A DNA stretch of 64,000 nucleotides from an uncultured Cryomorphaceae bacterium. Its GTDB lineage: Bacteria > Bacteroidota > Bacteroidia > Flavobacteriales > Schleiferiaceae. Location: the NCBI GenBank assembly GCA_937120475.1, contig CAKZJV010000007.1, forward strand, positions 2,558,068 through 2,622,067, read 5' to 3'. The notes below the pieces were generated by a model. The model saw only the letters and a list, made by a program, of their open reading frames with translations, made no database searches and was not told where the DNA came from. The position numbers and the translations under genes were made by a program. The first letter of the stretch is position 1, and each line of letters starts with the position of its first letter. Positions 35,151 through 45,031 of this stretch are shown piece by piece.

Positions 35151-35846
35151 TCAGGCAGGGGCATACGCCAGGGTAAAAAGCGAAACCTGCGTACCCTTGA
35201 TTTGAAGTAATTGCTGAGCGGCTGCCTCCAGGGTGGCACCGGTAGTAACTACATCGTCCACCAGTAAAATATGACGGTTTTGGAGTGGCGCAGAATCACT
35301 CACCCTAAAAACGGTTTCCACGTTTTTCCAGCGGGCAAAACGCGATTTCCGGGTTTGTGTAGCGGTAGCTTCAACACGGTGAAAACACTGGCTCAAAACA
35401 GGGAGTCCCGAAATTTCCGAAATCCCCTTGGCGATATGCTCACTTTGATTGTAACCTCTTTTCTTTTGCTTAGTGGCGTGCAGCGGGATGGGCATCAACG
35501 CATGGATGTCTTTTAAAAAATCAGTACCAATCCACTCACGGGCAGCCATAGCTCCCAGGCGTTGACCCAACTCAGGAAAGCCCTTATATTTAAGGTGGTG
35601 AATGAGGGATTGCACAATACCGCTTTTTTGAAAGTATAGGAAAGAAGTGGCTTTTTTCAGGGGAATACGACCCGTAAAAAGCTGCGTAACCGGATTTTCA
35701 GCTTGTTGGTAGAAATGAGTTTTTGGGAGCTCCACCAGGCAATTAAAGCACATCAGTTTTTCCTGGTTCACCAAAGGTTGGGTACAACCTAGGCAAACTT
35801 CCGGGTAAAAAATACTCACAAAATCGCGCAACAACTGAACTTTCAA
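35151..35846 (-). CDS. comF: ComF-family phosphoribosyltransferase-like protein
   Basis: 231 residues. N-terminal zinc-finger cysteines (CLGCTQ and CFNC) and a C-terminal PRTase loop ILLVDDVVTTGATLEAA. The family is linked to DNA uptake in some bacteria, but in many others it is of unknown use. The start codon is TTG at 35846 (MKVQLLRDF); no ATG lies in frame upstream. It is divergent from the coiled-coil gene at 35887. Confidence 0.9.
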   Translation of the reverse strand: MKVQLLRDFVSIFYPEVCLGCTQPLVNQEKLMCFNCLVELPKTHFYQQAENPVTQLFTGRIPLKKATSFLYFQKSGIVQSLIHHLKYKGFPELGQRLGAMAAREWIGTDFLKDIHALMPIPLHATKQKKRGYNQSEHIAKGISEISGLPVLSQCFHRVEATATQTRKSRFARWKNVETVFRVSDSAPLQNRHILLVDDVVTTGATLEAAAQQLLQIKGTQVSLFTLAYAPA

Positions 35847-35886
35847 AGCTGAAATTGATTTTTTTTGAAGTCAGAATTTAATCAAA

Positions 35887-36723
35887 ATGAACAATAAAAA
35901 GGAAGTAGATAAAAAAGGAGTGTACTATGTACTACTCCTGGTGCTGGTGGGCTTGCTCATCAGCGGAGGCTTTCTTTATCATTACCAGGAAAAAAAGAAG
36001 GAGCTGGATCTGCACAAAAGGGTGCTGATAGACCGGCTTGCAGAAACCATTGAAGAATACAAGGCCTTAAAAACCGAAAACGACAGCCTTAGTAATGTTA
36101 TTCGCCAGGAACAGGATCAAATGATGAGCCTGATGGACAGCATATCCTACGTAACCGTGAGCAGCCGCGAAAAGCTATTCGACTTTCAATTGGCCTTCGA
36201 TCGCTTGAGGAAAGAACTGACCTCCCTGCGCCTGCAGGTAGATTCATTAAGCCGCATGAACGATAGCCTGGTGGTTGAAAACCAGATGATGAGTTCAAAA
36301 ACTTCGGAGCTGGAAAGTGAAATAGCCCGTAATGCGGGTTTAAAGGTGAATGCCTTGCGGGTGGATGCCATCAATGAAAAATGGGGTGAGCCCAACATTA
36401 CCTCCAGTAATAGCCGTACCGACTATTTGAAGGTTTGCTTTACGGTGGTAAAAAACATCAGGGCCGAAAAAGGGAAATACCCGGTTTACCTGCGGGTAAT
36501 AAACCCGGACCGAACCGTAATGACCGATGGTAACCCTGAAAATTCAATTGAGGTGGCCGGTTCCCGGCTTTTTTATACGTTACAGAAAACCATTGATTTT
36601 CAGGGAGAACTTATTAATGAATGTTACTCTATTATCCGCGAGGACTTTATGGAAGGTACCTACCTTATTGAGCTTTACCTGGAAGGGCAAAAACAGGCTG
36701 CTACCCAAATACTGCTGGATTAA
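35887..36723 (+). CDS. Membrane-anchored coiled-coil protein, unknown
   Basis: 278 residues. A single transmembrane segment (about 14-34, VYYVLLLVLVGLLISGGFLY) after a Lys-rich N-terminus, then a long coiled coil (about 38-155; for example RLAETIEEYKALKTENDSLSNVI) and a C-terminal beta-rich domain of about 110 residues (VCFTVVKNIRAEKGKYPVYLRVINPDRTVM). Not recognised as a known family. It may link a membrane and an envelope component. Its stop overlaps the end of the convergent large barrel gene by 4 bp. Confidence 0.8.
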   Translation: MNNKKEVDKKGVYYVLLLVLVGLLISGGFLYHYQEKKKELDLHKRVLIDRLAETIEEYKALKTENDSLSNVIRQEQDQMMSLMDSISYVTVSSREKLFDFQLAFDRLRKELTSLRLQVDSLSRMNDSLVVENQMMSSKTSELESEIARNAGLKVNALRVDAINEKWGEPNITSSNSRTDYLKVCFTVVKNIRAEKGKYPVYLRVINPDRTVMTDGNPENSIEVAGSRLFYTLQKTIDFQGELINECYSIIREDFMEGTYLIELYLEGQKQAATQILLD

Positions 36724-39700
36724 AAGAAGGCTTTCACCTGTAGGTTTCCCAGATGTATAGGTAAGGTATTTTCACTAATGCGGCCACTGTAGTTAAGGCT
36801 AATCAGCAGATTTTTACGGATGGTACGTTGCAGGGTTAGGTTCCAGGTTCCATTTTCACCGGGCTGTAGCCCTTCCAGCATTTCAAAGGCAGCCGGGTTG
36901 TTGCTGTTCCCGTTAAATGAATTCAGAATATAATTTCCCTGGGCCAGTAATGAGAGGGTTTCAGCCAGGTTATAGTTTAATTCCAAACCGAAGTCCTGGT
37001 TGTTAAGACCAACGTTTTCCTCGCTGGTACTTCCATCCTGATTGCTCCAATTATAAGAAGCGGTTAAAACAAATTTATCGGCTGGTTGGTAAGCCAGGGA
37101 GTTTTCATTGGCCACTTCCTGGATGGCGAAATTCCTGCGGCTGAAATTGCCTGAATTATTGTTTTTATTGATCAGGGCCCCTCGGCTACGAAACAGCAGG
37201 GCCTCCGTAAACTGGTAACGTAAGCCCAAGCTGTTCTCCACCAAAGACCTGCTTTCAACGCCAAAGCTTAGCAGGTTTCTGCTATCGTTACTGCGGTAGG
37301 TATAATCCATCCCAAAGCGCGTAGCGGTACGGTTAAAGAAAAGGGTGTTCCGGAAGTTGTTATTCATAGCCACAATAAGGCTGTCGTCATCAATGGCCTC
37401 AAAGGGATTAAGGTTATTGGCGTTGCCGCGCAGCAACGTTTTACGATCCAGCTGATAGTTGAACAGCACTGAAAAGCGCGCCAGGGTTTTGCGGAGGTCT
37501 TCCTTTTGTTTCCATTGATTGGGGGCATTAAGATTCAGTGTTTCCCCGAATTTATTGAGGCTGGTACGCACAAATTCGTTACTGGGGGTAAAAACCCGAA
37601 CGTAGGTAGCCCTGTCGGGGGTAGGAGCTAACTCAAATTCGTCCAGCTCCTTAAGCCCGTTGCCATTATAATCAGTGTGGGTATAGGTTCCCGTACCCGG
37701 GGGAACTTCCACATAACTGAAATTTCTGCGGGGCTCCGTACCCGCTCCGGATTCGTAAAAGGTGGTGCTGGTTATGGCGTTACCCCAAAAACGCTGGGTA
37801 TAGTTGGCCCGGCTGGTAACCGTGCGCTCCAGGCTCCTTTCTTCGGGTATAAAAACCTTGAGGTTCCTCACGTTGCCAAATACATCCAGGCGGCTGTTGA
37901 AGTTGGTGACCAGGGAGGAGCGCAAACCGTACGTATTCACCACCGAAAAATTCCGGAAACGGCCGTCCACGGCCGTATCATCAAAACGCTGCAGGTAAAA
38001 GATTTCTGCAAAGCTCTCGGAAGTATCACCAATACCCGTAAAAAGCTCGTATTCAATAAAGCGGTAACTGCTGGTCCTTAAGGTATCTGTGCCATCGGCT
38101 ACCCTCCGGTTCAGCTCACCGTAGGAACGGACACCCAGCCAATAATTACGCGTCAGATAATGTGTGAAGTCCAGGTTTTCGCGGAGAAAGTCAGAACTGC
38201 CCAGGCTATCATTGGAAGTTAACCAGGAGGCCTGGAAGTTTCCGAGGTTGCGCGAGTTCTTCAACTGGCCTGAAACCGTATTGCGCCAGGCCTGGAAACC
38301 ATCGAAGGAGAGCCGGTCAATGGCATAGGCTACCCTGGCGCTATCACTTTTTACGCCCATGGTAGCTCCCCCCAACTGCACAGCACCGTTAAAATTGAGC
38401 GGCAGGTTCCAGTCCCGTGCAAATTCTACGTTGCGGATTCGCTCGATAGTGCGGAAGTTTTGTTGGTTGAATTCATAACGAAGATTGGAAAACCATTGAA
38501 CCTCACCCAGCTCCCCCTCAATATCGTAGGCCAGCTTTCCCGCTCCGCCAATATCATTGCCTTCATCCAGGTTTGAAAAGAGGTTAATGTCATTTTTACT
38601 GGCCGCCAGATCCACCCGTAGTTTTTGGTTTTCACCGATAAGGGCTTCCGTTTCTGCCGTAAGTATTTGTAATTGGTTGGGGGCAGTTAACTGTTTGACC
38701 GGTTCGTAGGAACCCTGGGGAATACCGTTTACGGGGGGCACCCACCTGAAAACCCTGCCGTTGGCGTTGTTTTGGGCCGGAATATAGTTTCCCTGGTTAT
38801 TGCCCACAAAGGTGAAACCCGCCTGGTAGAGGATAAGGTTGCTATCCACCGAGTACACCAATACCGAGTCAAAACCCAGGGAGTCGGTTAAGCGATACAG
38901 AACAATGTCGTCTTGAAAGTCTGAAGGTTGTATGGTGCTAACGAGAGCATCATTGAGGTTATCCCCCACATTACTCAAAATTTGTTTTTCACCATCACTG
39001 AGCTCTTGTGTCAGGGGTTGGTTCTTACTGTCTTGCTCGGTATAAAATTGTATGCTGGTCTTCACCCGGTCGCTTTCAAAACCGGTACTTCCGAAAGCTA
39101 CCGAACGCAGGAAATTCTGTTCGGTGTACTGAAACTCTATCACTATGCGGCTTTCCTTGGTAATAGGGCGCAAGGTGGTAAAGGTGATCTCTCCCGCATT
39201 GTAATCCATTACATAATCGTTTTGTTGCCCGCGTTTCATCAGCACCCCGTTAATGTACACCCGTTCTGAGCCGGAAATAATAATCACGAAGCGCTCACCA
39301 TTGGCACCGGTAAGTTTGTAAGGCCCCTGGTTTCCTTCCTGGGCCTGAAAACGGTTACGGGCAAATTTTCCACGTGCTATACCCCCCTGGGCAACGATGG
39401 GGATCTGGCTATCACCGGCCTTCACTTTGGTGAAAACCCCGGCCCCGCTGATACGTTTGTCAAACTGAAGAAAATGATTTTGGGTGGAGGTCATATTGTA
39501 ATCTCCCGCCCTTAGCAGGCCAAAGTCAGGGTTCTCCAGCTCTATATATACGCGGTCAAACTCACGCAATTGCTGCGTATAACCGTCCGATTGAACCGGG
39601 ATATTGTTATCGGTAATGGTAGCCCTGATCTCGGTATTGTTTCCCAGCATTCCCGCCAGTTGAAGGTTAAGAGAGCTGTTGAGTACGGCATCCTGGTTAT

Positions 39701-40148
39701 TACCAACCGAAATACTGCGACTGATACTGCCTTTGGAGTTGAGGCCGTCAAAGGGCTTAAAGGCGGTTTTTTCACCACTCTCGTACAACCTGGGGTTACG
39801 GATATTGGTAATTTCCGGGATAATCAGGCTGGTATCCTTATGCCGGAAACTTTGGTTGAGGTCGAGGTCCAGAAAACGGTAAGTGAGTACCAGAGTATCC
39901 TCCAGCGGTTCGGGAAAGCTTAGAAAACGGTAGGTTTTCCCACTAATACGATATACATAAGGCTGCTCCTCGCCCCTGGTGTTCAAGAGCCGCAGGCTGG
40001 AAAGCTGGATGGGCAGGCTATCGATTAAAACGCTATCGGTACCGGGTAAAAGAAGTTTTTCCCGGTCAGGACTCCAGGCTTGTTGCGCCCGGCTCCCGTG
40101 AGCTACAAGCAGAAAAGCGAGCATGAATATGAAGGGGGTAAACCTCAA
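36720..40148 (-). CDS. Large outer membrane beta-barrel-like protein (about 1142 residues)
   Basis: The protein begins MRFTPFIFMLAFLLVAHGSRAQ when started at the TTG at 40146-40148, a perfect Sec signal peptide. The TTG at 40199 used by the longest ORF adds 17 unlike residues. Many long alternating beta segments rich in Asn, Arg and Tyr follow, with a marked block at about 340-400 containing RVYINGVLMKRGQQNDYVMDYNAGEITFT. I recall similar blocks in large surface or secretion-linked proteins of Bacteroidota, but cannot name this one. The C-terminus KAFF ends like an outer membrane barrel. Function unknown, with a TTG start as a caveat. Confidence 0.8.
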   Translation of the reverse strand: MRFTPFIFMLAFLLVAHGSRAQQAWSPDREKLLLPGTDSVLIDSLPIQLSSLRLLNTRGEEQPYVYRISGKTYRFLSFPEPLEDTLVLTYRFLDLDLNQSFRHKDTSLIIPEITNIRNPRLYESGEKTAFKPFDGLNSKGSISRSISVGNNQDAVLNSSLNLQLAGMLGNNTEIRATITDNNIPVQSDGYTQQLREFDRVYIELENPDFGLLRAGDYNMTSTQNHFLQFDKRISGAGVFTKVKAGDSQIPIVAQGGIARGKFARNRFQAQEGNQGPYKLTGANGERFVIIISGSERVYINGVLMKRGQQNDYVMDYNAGEITFTTLRPITKESRIVIEFQYTEQNFLRSVAFGSTGFESDRVKTSIQFYTEQDSKNQPLTQELSDGEKQILSNVGDNLNDALVSTIQPSDFQDDIVLYRLTDSLGFDSVLVYSVDSNLILYQAGFTFVGNNQGNYIPAQNNANGRVFRWVPPVNGIPQGSYEPVKQLTAPNQLQILTAETEALIGENQKLRVDLAASKNDINLFSNLDEGNDIGGAGKLAYDIEGELGEVQWFSNLRYEFNQQNFRTIERIRNVEFARDWNLPLNFNGAVQLGGATMGVKSDSARVAYAIDRLSFDGFQAWRNTVSGQLKNSRNLGNFQASWLTSNDSLGSSDFLRENLDFTHYLTRNYWLGVRSYGELNRRVADGTDTLRTSSYRFIEYELFTGIGDTSESFAEIFYLQRFDDTAVDGRFRNFSVVNTYGLRSSLVTNFNSRLDVFGNVRNLKVFIPEERSLERTVTSRANYTQRFWGNAITSTTFYESGAGTEPRRNFSYVEVPPGTGTYTHTDYNGNGLKELDEFELAPTPDRATYVRVFTPSNEFVRTSLNKFGETLNLNAPNQWKQKEDLRKTLARFSVLFNYQLDRKTLLRGNANNLNPFEAIDDDSLIVAMNNNFRNTLFFNRTATRFGMDYTYRSNDSRNLLSFGVESRSLVENSLGLRYQFTEALLFRSRGALINKNNNSGNFSRRNFAIQEVANENSLAYQPADKFVLTASYNWSNQDGSTSEENVGLNNQDFGLELNYNLAETLSLLAQGNYILNSFNGNSNNPAAFEMLEGLQPGENGTWNLTLQRTIRKNLLISLNYSGRISENTLPIHLGNLQVKAFF

Positions 40149-40267
40149 ATTTGACGGAAAAACTTTCAATATTAGGTACTTCTTTCCACTTTTGTACAAA
40201 GTTCAATGGATTAACGGGATTACACCTAAATCGTATAAACAGGTGTTACTTTCGAAGCAATCAACGC

Positions 40268-41038
40268 ATGAAAATCATCTCCTATAACGTAAACGGCATC
40301 CGGGCCGCTGCGCGCAAGGGCCTTAACGATTGGATCAAATCTGCCGCGCCCGACCTGATCGGTTTGCAGGAAACCAAAGCACAACCGGACCAGATCGAAA
40401 CCTCCGGCCTGGAAGCCATGGGTTACCAAAGCTTTTTCCACAGTGCTGAAAAAAAGGGGTACAGTGGCGTGGCTATTCTTACCCGTGTGGCTCCGCAAAA
40501 TGTGATAATGGGTTGTGGTATCGACTACATTGACCGTGAGGGCCGGGTGATACGGGCAGATTTCGAGGATTTTTCGTTTATCAGTGTGTACTTTCCTTCC
40601 GGGAGCAGTGGAGACCACCGGCAGGAGGTGAAAATGCAGTTTCTGACCGATTTCCAGAATTACATCGATGAATTGAAAAAAGATCGTCCCAACCTCATTA
40701 TCAGCGGGGATTATAACATTTGCCATAAGCCCATTGATATCCATGACCCAGTGCGTAACGCTACTACATCGGGTTTTTTACCGGAGGAAAGGGAATGGGT
40801 AAGCGGTTTCATCGATAGCGGCTTTATTGACACTTTCCGGGTGTTTAACGAGCAGCCCCATAACTACAGTTGGTGGAGCTATCGCGCTAATGCCCGCGCC
40901 AATAATAAAGGCTGGCGTATCGATTATCACATGGCCTCCGAACCCATGCGAAACAGGCTGCAGAGAGCCGCCATTTTACCACAGGCCATGCACTCGGATC
41001 ATTGTCCGGTAATGTTGGAAATCAGCGCAGATTATTAA
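40268..41038 (+). CDS. xth: Exodeoxyribonuclease III
   Basis: 256 residues from the ATG at 40268 (MKIISYNVNGIRAAARKG). An upstream start at 40151 would be antisense to the signal-peptide region of the convergent barrel gene and is rejected. Family motifs: N7, catalytic Glu in GLQETKAQ (about 35), ISGDYNICH and RIDYHMAS, ending HSDHCPVMLEI. The enzyme cuts abasic sites and removes 3'-blocking groups in base excision repair. Divergent from the large barrel gene. Confidence 0.95.
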   Translation: MKIISYNVNGIRAAARKGLNDWIKSAAPDLIGLQETKAQPDQIETSGLEAMGYQSFFHSAEKKGYSGVAILTRVAPQNVIMGCGIDYIDREGRVIRADFEDFSFISVYFPSGSSGDHRQEVKMQFLTDFQNYIDELKKDRPNLIISGDYNICHKPIDIHDPVRNATTSGFLPEEREWVSGFIDSGFIDTFRVFNEQPHNYSWWSYRANARANNKGWRIDYHMASEPMRNRLQRAAILPQAMHSDHCPVMLEISADY

Positions 41039-41123
41039 CACTGCTCTTTTCTTAACTTTTTAGGCCCAGCGGCTTACAGGGCCTGTGGAGACTCTACTTT
41101 AGCGGTAAGCAAAAATTGTATCC

Positions 41124-42104
41124 ATGCCACGTATTGTCGCGTTTATTATCAGCTTTTTTATTCTGAGTTCCTGCGTTTCCAGTAAGGTTCATAAAGACTT
41201 GCAAGCCAAATGCAAGGCCATTGAACTGGAAAATACCGACCTACGCAAAAGCAACGAAAGCCTAACAACTGCTTTGCAACAAACCGAATCGGAATTGGAA
41301 AAGCTAAAAAAGGAGATGGCTCAAATGAAAAAGGATACGGTTCAGATGGCCTCCAAATACCGTAAGCTTAAGGGTGACTTTGCGGAGCTGAACAAGAGCT
41401 ACGAGTTCCTCCTGGAAAACAACAACGCTTTGCTGGCCAGCAACCAAAGTGAGAATAAAAAACTGATGGATCGCCTGAACAAGCTGCAGGTGGAATTGCA
41501 GGCCAAGGAAGATTCACTGAACACCGAGCAGGACCGCATGGCTTACCTGAGCCAAGAGCTACAGAAGCGCGAAGCGCGGGTGTATGAGCTGGAATCATTA
41601 ATTGCCCGTAAGGATTCCACCGTGAATTACGTGCGCCAGCGCATAGCCGATGCCTTACTCAACTTTAACGGTAAGGGCCTTACGGTGGAGCAACGCAATG
41701 GTAAGGTGTACGTATCGCTCGAAAACAGCTTGCTTTTCGCCAGTGCGAGTTGGACGGTGGACCAGAAAGGAAAAAAGGCCCTGGAGCAATTGGCGGTGGT
41801 GCTGGCGGAAAATCCCGATTTGAACGTAATAGTAGAAGGCCATACCGATAATGATGAGTTAAATGGAAAAACGGCCGTTAAGGACAACTGGGACCTATCG
41901 GTAATGCGGGCCACGTCCATTGTAAAAATACTGACGGCCAACCCTGGGGTTGATCCTGAAAAGATAACCGCTGCCGGGCGCAGTGAATACGTCCCCTTGG
42001 TGCCGAATGACTCACCGGAAGGCAAGGCTAAAAACCGCAGGACGGAAATTATTATTACCCCCGATTTGGGTGAACTGGTGGAGTTGCTGGAAGAGGTGAA
42101 ATAA
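41124..42104 (+). CDS. OmpA-family lipoprotein with coiled coil
   Basis: 326 residues. Lipoprotein signal ending LSSCVS (Cys17), coiled coil of about 150 residues (LENTDLRKSNESLTTALQQTESELEKL onward), then an OmpA C-terminal peptidoglycan-binding domain (NVIVEGHTDNDE, RATSIVKIL, VDPEKITAAGRSEYVPL, NRRTEIIITP). It should tether an outer or inner membrane to peptidoglycan. The acidic pair after the HTD motif is present. Confidence 0.92.
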   Translation: MPRIVAFIISFFILSSCVSSKVHKDLQAKCKAIELENTDLRKSNESLTTALQQTESELEKLKKEMAQMKKDTVQMASKYRKLKGDFAELNKSYEFLLENNNALLASNQSENKKLMDRLNKLQVELQAKEDSLNTEQDRMAYLSQELQKREARVYELESLIARKDSTVNYVRQRIADALLNFNGKGLTVEQRNGKVYVSLENSLLFASASWTVDQKGKKALEQLAVVLAENPDLNVIVEGHTDNDELNGKTAVKDNWDLSVMRATSIVKILTANPGVDPEKITAAGRSEYVPLVPNDSPEGKAKNRRTEIIITPDLGELVELLEEVK

Positions 42105-42458
42105 CTCAGAAGGAAAAGACCAGTCGTATTCCGTAACCGGGATAGCAAAGATTCACGGACGAAGCGGATGATCCTTCCGCAATAGCTACGTTATTATTCA
42201 TGCTCTACCTCAATCGCAAAAAGTAAAACTTCCATGAATTTGGAGTATGATCTTCAGTTCTTTGTGGTCTCTGATCTCACCGTTTTGATGCCTCGGTTCA
42301 TTTTTCTTCAAGAAGCTACAAAACAAGGGCTATTGCTGTCAGGTATTAAAAGCTATGTGTGCCTTTAAAATAGCTAAGCTTATCGAATTCCTACGTGTTA
42401 ATAAGCTTTTTCTTACTATAATTGATATTGGAAACTCACATAATTACTATTAAAGCCA
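42105..42458. other. 354-bp spacer, no gene seen
   Basis: AT-rich. Contains an 8-bp inverted repeat AAGCTTAT/ATAAGCTT (42376-42408) followed by a T-run (TTTTTC), so it could be a weak terminator or leader hairpin, and a short GCGGA...TCCGC repeat near 42160. No consensus promoter box was found close to the gene at 42459. Confidence 0.4.
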
Positions 42459-43601
42459 ATGCGTAATAACGAAAGGCTCCGATTAAAGGAGTTGAAGGAA
42501 TTGGATATTTTGGACACCTTGCCCGAGAAAGAATTCGATGATATCACACAACTTGCCGCTGCCATTTGTGATATGCCTATTGCACTTGTTTCGCTTATCG
42601 ATGATAAAAGGCAATGGTTTAAGTCAAAGGTAGGTTTGGATGTAAATGAAACACCACGTTCTCAGGCTTTTTGTAATCATGCCATCCAAAAGCCGGATGA
42701 GTCTTTTATCGTTGAAGATCCGCTACAGGATGAACGGTTCAGGGACAATCCTTTGGTTACCGGAGATCCTAACATCCGGTTTTATGCGGGATATCCTATT
42801 AAAACCGATAAAGGGCAAGCTTTAGGAACCTTATGTGTTATTGATAATCAGCAAAGAAAACTTAGCCCTGAGCAAAACCGCGCTTTACAGGTGTTAGCGG
42901 ATAAGACCTCCGAACTACTTAATATGAGAAAGCAGGTTAGTACTCAGAAGCGAGAGGTGGAACGCAGTGCAAAGCGACTAAAGAAGTTGACGGACCAGGC
43001 CCCGGGTGCCTTTTATCAATTTGAAATCGATCCGTTGGGAGCCATGTCTTTTTCATTTGTAAGTGATGGCATTAGCCGGATACACCCCGAATTATCCCCT
43101 GAGATTTTATACGAGGATGTTGAAAAGGGTTTCTCGGTAATTCACTCTTTGGATATACAGAGGGTGCGGGAAAGTATAGCCTATTCTTATAAAACCCTTG
43201 AAAACTGGGAGGTTGATTACCGTGTTTTAATGGAGGATGGACATGTAAGATGGCACAGTGCCAGGGCCCGGCCTGAAAAACTGGAAGATGGTACGGTAAT
43301 ATGGTATGGAACCTTTCAGGACGTAACTGAACAAAAAAGTTACGAGGAAGACCTTCGTCAGATATCATTTTCTATTTCCCATGTAATGCGAAGGCCAACG
43401 GCATCTCTGTTGGGCCTGATACAAATTATGGAGGAGGAAGTGACCAATGGTAAGGAGATAAAACAATATTTAAAGCATTTGCGTACGGTTAGCGAGGAAA
43501 TGGACGACTACCTGAGGCAGCTTAATGATTTTTACGAACGTAAAAAAAACGGATCTCCGGAGTCTGTTAAAGACGAGTTTTTCAATGAAAAGCGGACTTG
43601 A
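42459..43601 (+). CDS. GAF-PAS sensor protein with histidine-kinase H-box but no ATPase domain
   Basis: 380 residues. GAF domain about 20-155 (DILDTLPEKEFDDIT to QVLADKTSELL), a coiled linker, PAS domain about 180-290 ending in the typical WYGTFQDVTEQK, and a helical segment at about 295-360. The helical part contains an H-box-like SISHVMRRPTASLLGLIQIM with H308, as in dimerisation/phosphotransfer helices. No N/G boxes of a HATPase domain follow; the gene ends at 43601 and a stop-separated spacer leads to radA. It may sense a signal and act by phosphotransfer or by pairing with another kinase. Confidence 0.85.
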   Translation: MRNNERLRLKELKELDILDTLPEKEFDDITQLAAAICDMPIALVSLIDDKRQWFKSKVGLDVNETPRSQAFCNHAIQKPDESFIVEDPLQDERFRDNPLVTGDPNIRFYAGYPIKTDKGQALGTLCVIDNQQRKLSPEQNRALQVLADKTSELLNMRKQVSTQKREVERSAKRLKKLTDQAPGAFYQFEIDPLGAMSFSFVSDGISRIHPELSPEILYEDVEKGFSVIHSLDIQRVRESIAYSYKTLENWEVDYRVLMEDGHVRWHSARARPEKLEDGTVIWYGTFQDVTEQKSYEEDLRQISFSISHVMRRPTASLLGLIQIMEEEVTNGKEIKQYLKHLRTVSEEMDDYLRQLNDFYERKKNGSPESVKDEFFNEKRT

Positions 43602-43663
43602 ACTTTAATTAGTAAATGTCACTTTGTTTATGGGTGAGAAAACCTCTGAGAATGAATTTTTGA

Positions 43664-45031
43664 TTAACCAAAGAGGTGTTCAAATACCTCTTCAATCTTT
43701 CCGCATTGTATTACTTTAATGCCGTGCTGCCCGGACTTTACCTTGTTGTGGGAGCTCAGTAAAATTTCCTCCATTCCCATCTTTTCCGCTTCACTAATGC
43801 GTTGCTCAATGCGTGATACCGGTCGTATTTCACCGGACAAGCCCACCTCGGCCGCAAAGCAGGTTTTGGAGTACAAGGGCATATCCTCGTTAGAGGATAA
43901 AATAGAAGCCACCACCGCCAGGTCAATGGCCGGATCGTCCACCCGGATGCCCCCGGTAATGTTCAAAAACACATCCTTGGCACCCAGGCGAAAGCCGCAG
44001 CGTTTTTCCAAAACGGCTAAAAGCATGTTCAGCCTGCGGGTGTCAAAACCAGTGGTGCTGCGTTGTGGAGTGCCGTACACCGCTGAGCTTACCAGGGCCT
44101 GTATTTCAATGAGCATAGGGCGTATGCCTTCCAGGGTAGAAGCTATGGCATTACCGCTTAAATCACTATCCCTTTTGGATAATAGTATATCGGAGGGGTT
44201 GCTGATTTCGCGCAGGCCACTGCCCTGCATTTCGTAAATGCCGATTTCGGCCGTGGAGCCAAAGCGGTTTTTATGCGCCCGTAAAATGCGGTAAATATGG
44301 TGGCGGTCGCCTTCAAACTGCAAAACCGTGTCCACCATGTGCTCCAGTATTTTAGGACCCGCCAACTGGCCATCCTTGGTAATATGGCCAATGAGGATAA
44401 GCGGGGTGGCGGTTTCCTTGGCAAACTGTATCATTTCCGAAGCGCACTGGCGAATTTGTGAAACCGAGCCGGGGGCTGAGTCCAGCAATTCTGAGTGCAG
44501 GGTTTGTACCGAATCCAGGATTACAAAATCAGGTTCAGTGAGGGCAATTTGCTGAAAAATTTCCTGGGTTTTGGTAGCGGTAAGCAGGTAGCAATCTTCG
44601 TTCTTAATACCGATGCGTTCGGCCCTCAACCTCACTTGTTGTTCACTTTCCTCACCGGAAACGTAGAGGCATTTTAAGGGGAGGTGCAGGGCCACTTGTA
44701 ACATTAAAGTGGATTTTCCGATACCCGGTTCACCACCTACCAGGGTTACCGATCCGGGTACCACACCACCTCCCAGTACGCGGTCCAATTCATTATCGGT
44801 GGTACCGAAACGTTGGGTTTCATCCGTTTGTAAAGTATTAATGCGATGGGCTTTAGCCGCTTTAAGCGGATTGGAGGATGCCGGATTTTGCCAGGGAGTT
44901 TTGGTGCTGGTGGTGGAAACCACTTCTTCTACAATCGTATTCCACGCATGGCATTTACTGCACTGGCCCATCCACTTGCTGTGTTGGGCTCCGCAGTTCT
45001 GGCAAAAAAAGGAAGTTTTGGTTTTAGCCAT
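43664..45031 (-). CDS. radA: DNA repair protein RadA
   Basis: 455 residues. Zinc finger C10/C13/C24/C27, Walker A GGEPGIGKST with Lys106, the RadA-specific RAHKNRFGS motif and a Lon-like C-terminal domain (GLSGEIRPVSRIEQRI). RadA promotes branch migration during recombination repair. It overlaps the flippase-like gene by 8 bp at its 5' end. Confidence 0.95.
   Translation of the reverse strand: MAKTKTSFFCQNCGAQHSKWMGQCSKCHAWNTIVEEVVSTTSTKTPWQNPASSNPLKAAKAHRINTLQTDETQRFGTTDNELDRVLGGGVVPGSVTLVGGEPGIGKSTLMLQVALHLPLKCLYVSGEESEQQVRLRAERIGIKNEDCYLLTATKTQEIFQQIALTEPDFVILDSVQTLHSELLDSAPGSVSQIRQCASEMIQFAKETATPLILIGHITKDGQLAGPKILEHMVDTVLQFEGDRHHIYRILRAHKNRFGSTAEIGIYEMQGSGLREISNPSDILLSKRDSDLSGNAIASTLEGIRPMLIEIQALVSSAVYGTPQRSTTGFDTRRLNMLLAVLEKRCGFRLGAKDVFLNITGGIRVDDPAIDLAVVASILSSNEDMPLYSKTCFAAEVGLSGEIRPVSRIEQRISEAEKMGMEEILLSSHNKVKSGQHGIKVIQCGKIEEVFEHLFG

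Noticed and set aside
42376-42408. Hairpin AAGCTTAT/ATAAGCTT as a riboswitch before the GAF-PAS gene
   Set aside because: The loop is long and no conserved aptamer element is visible; weak terminator or chance.
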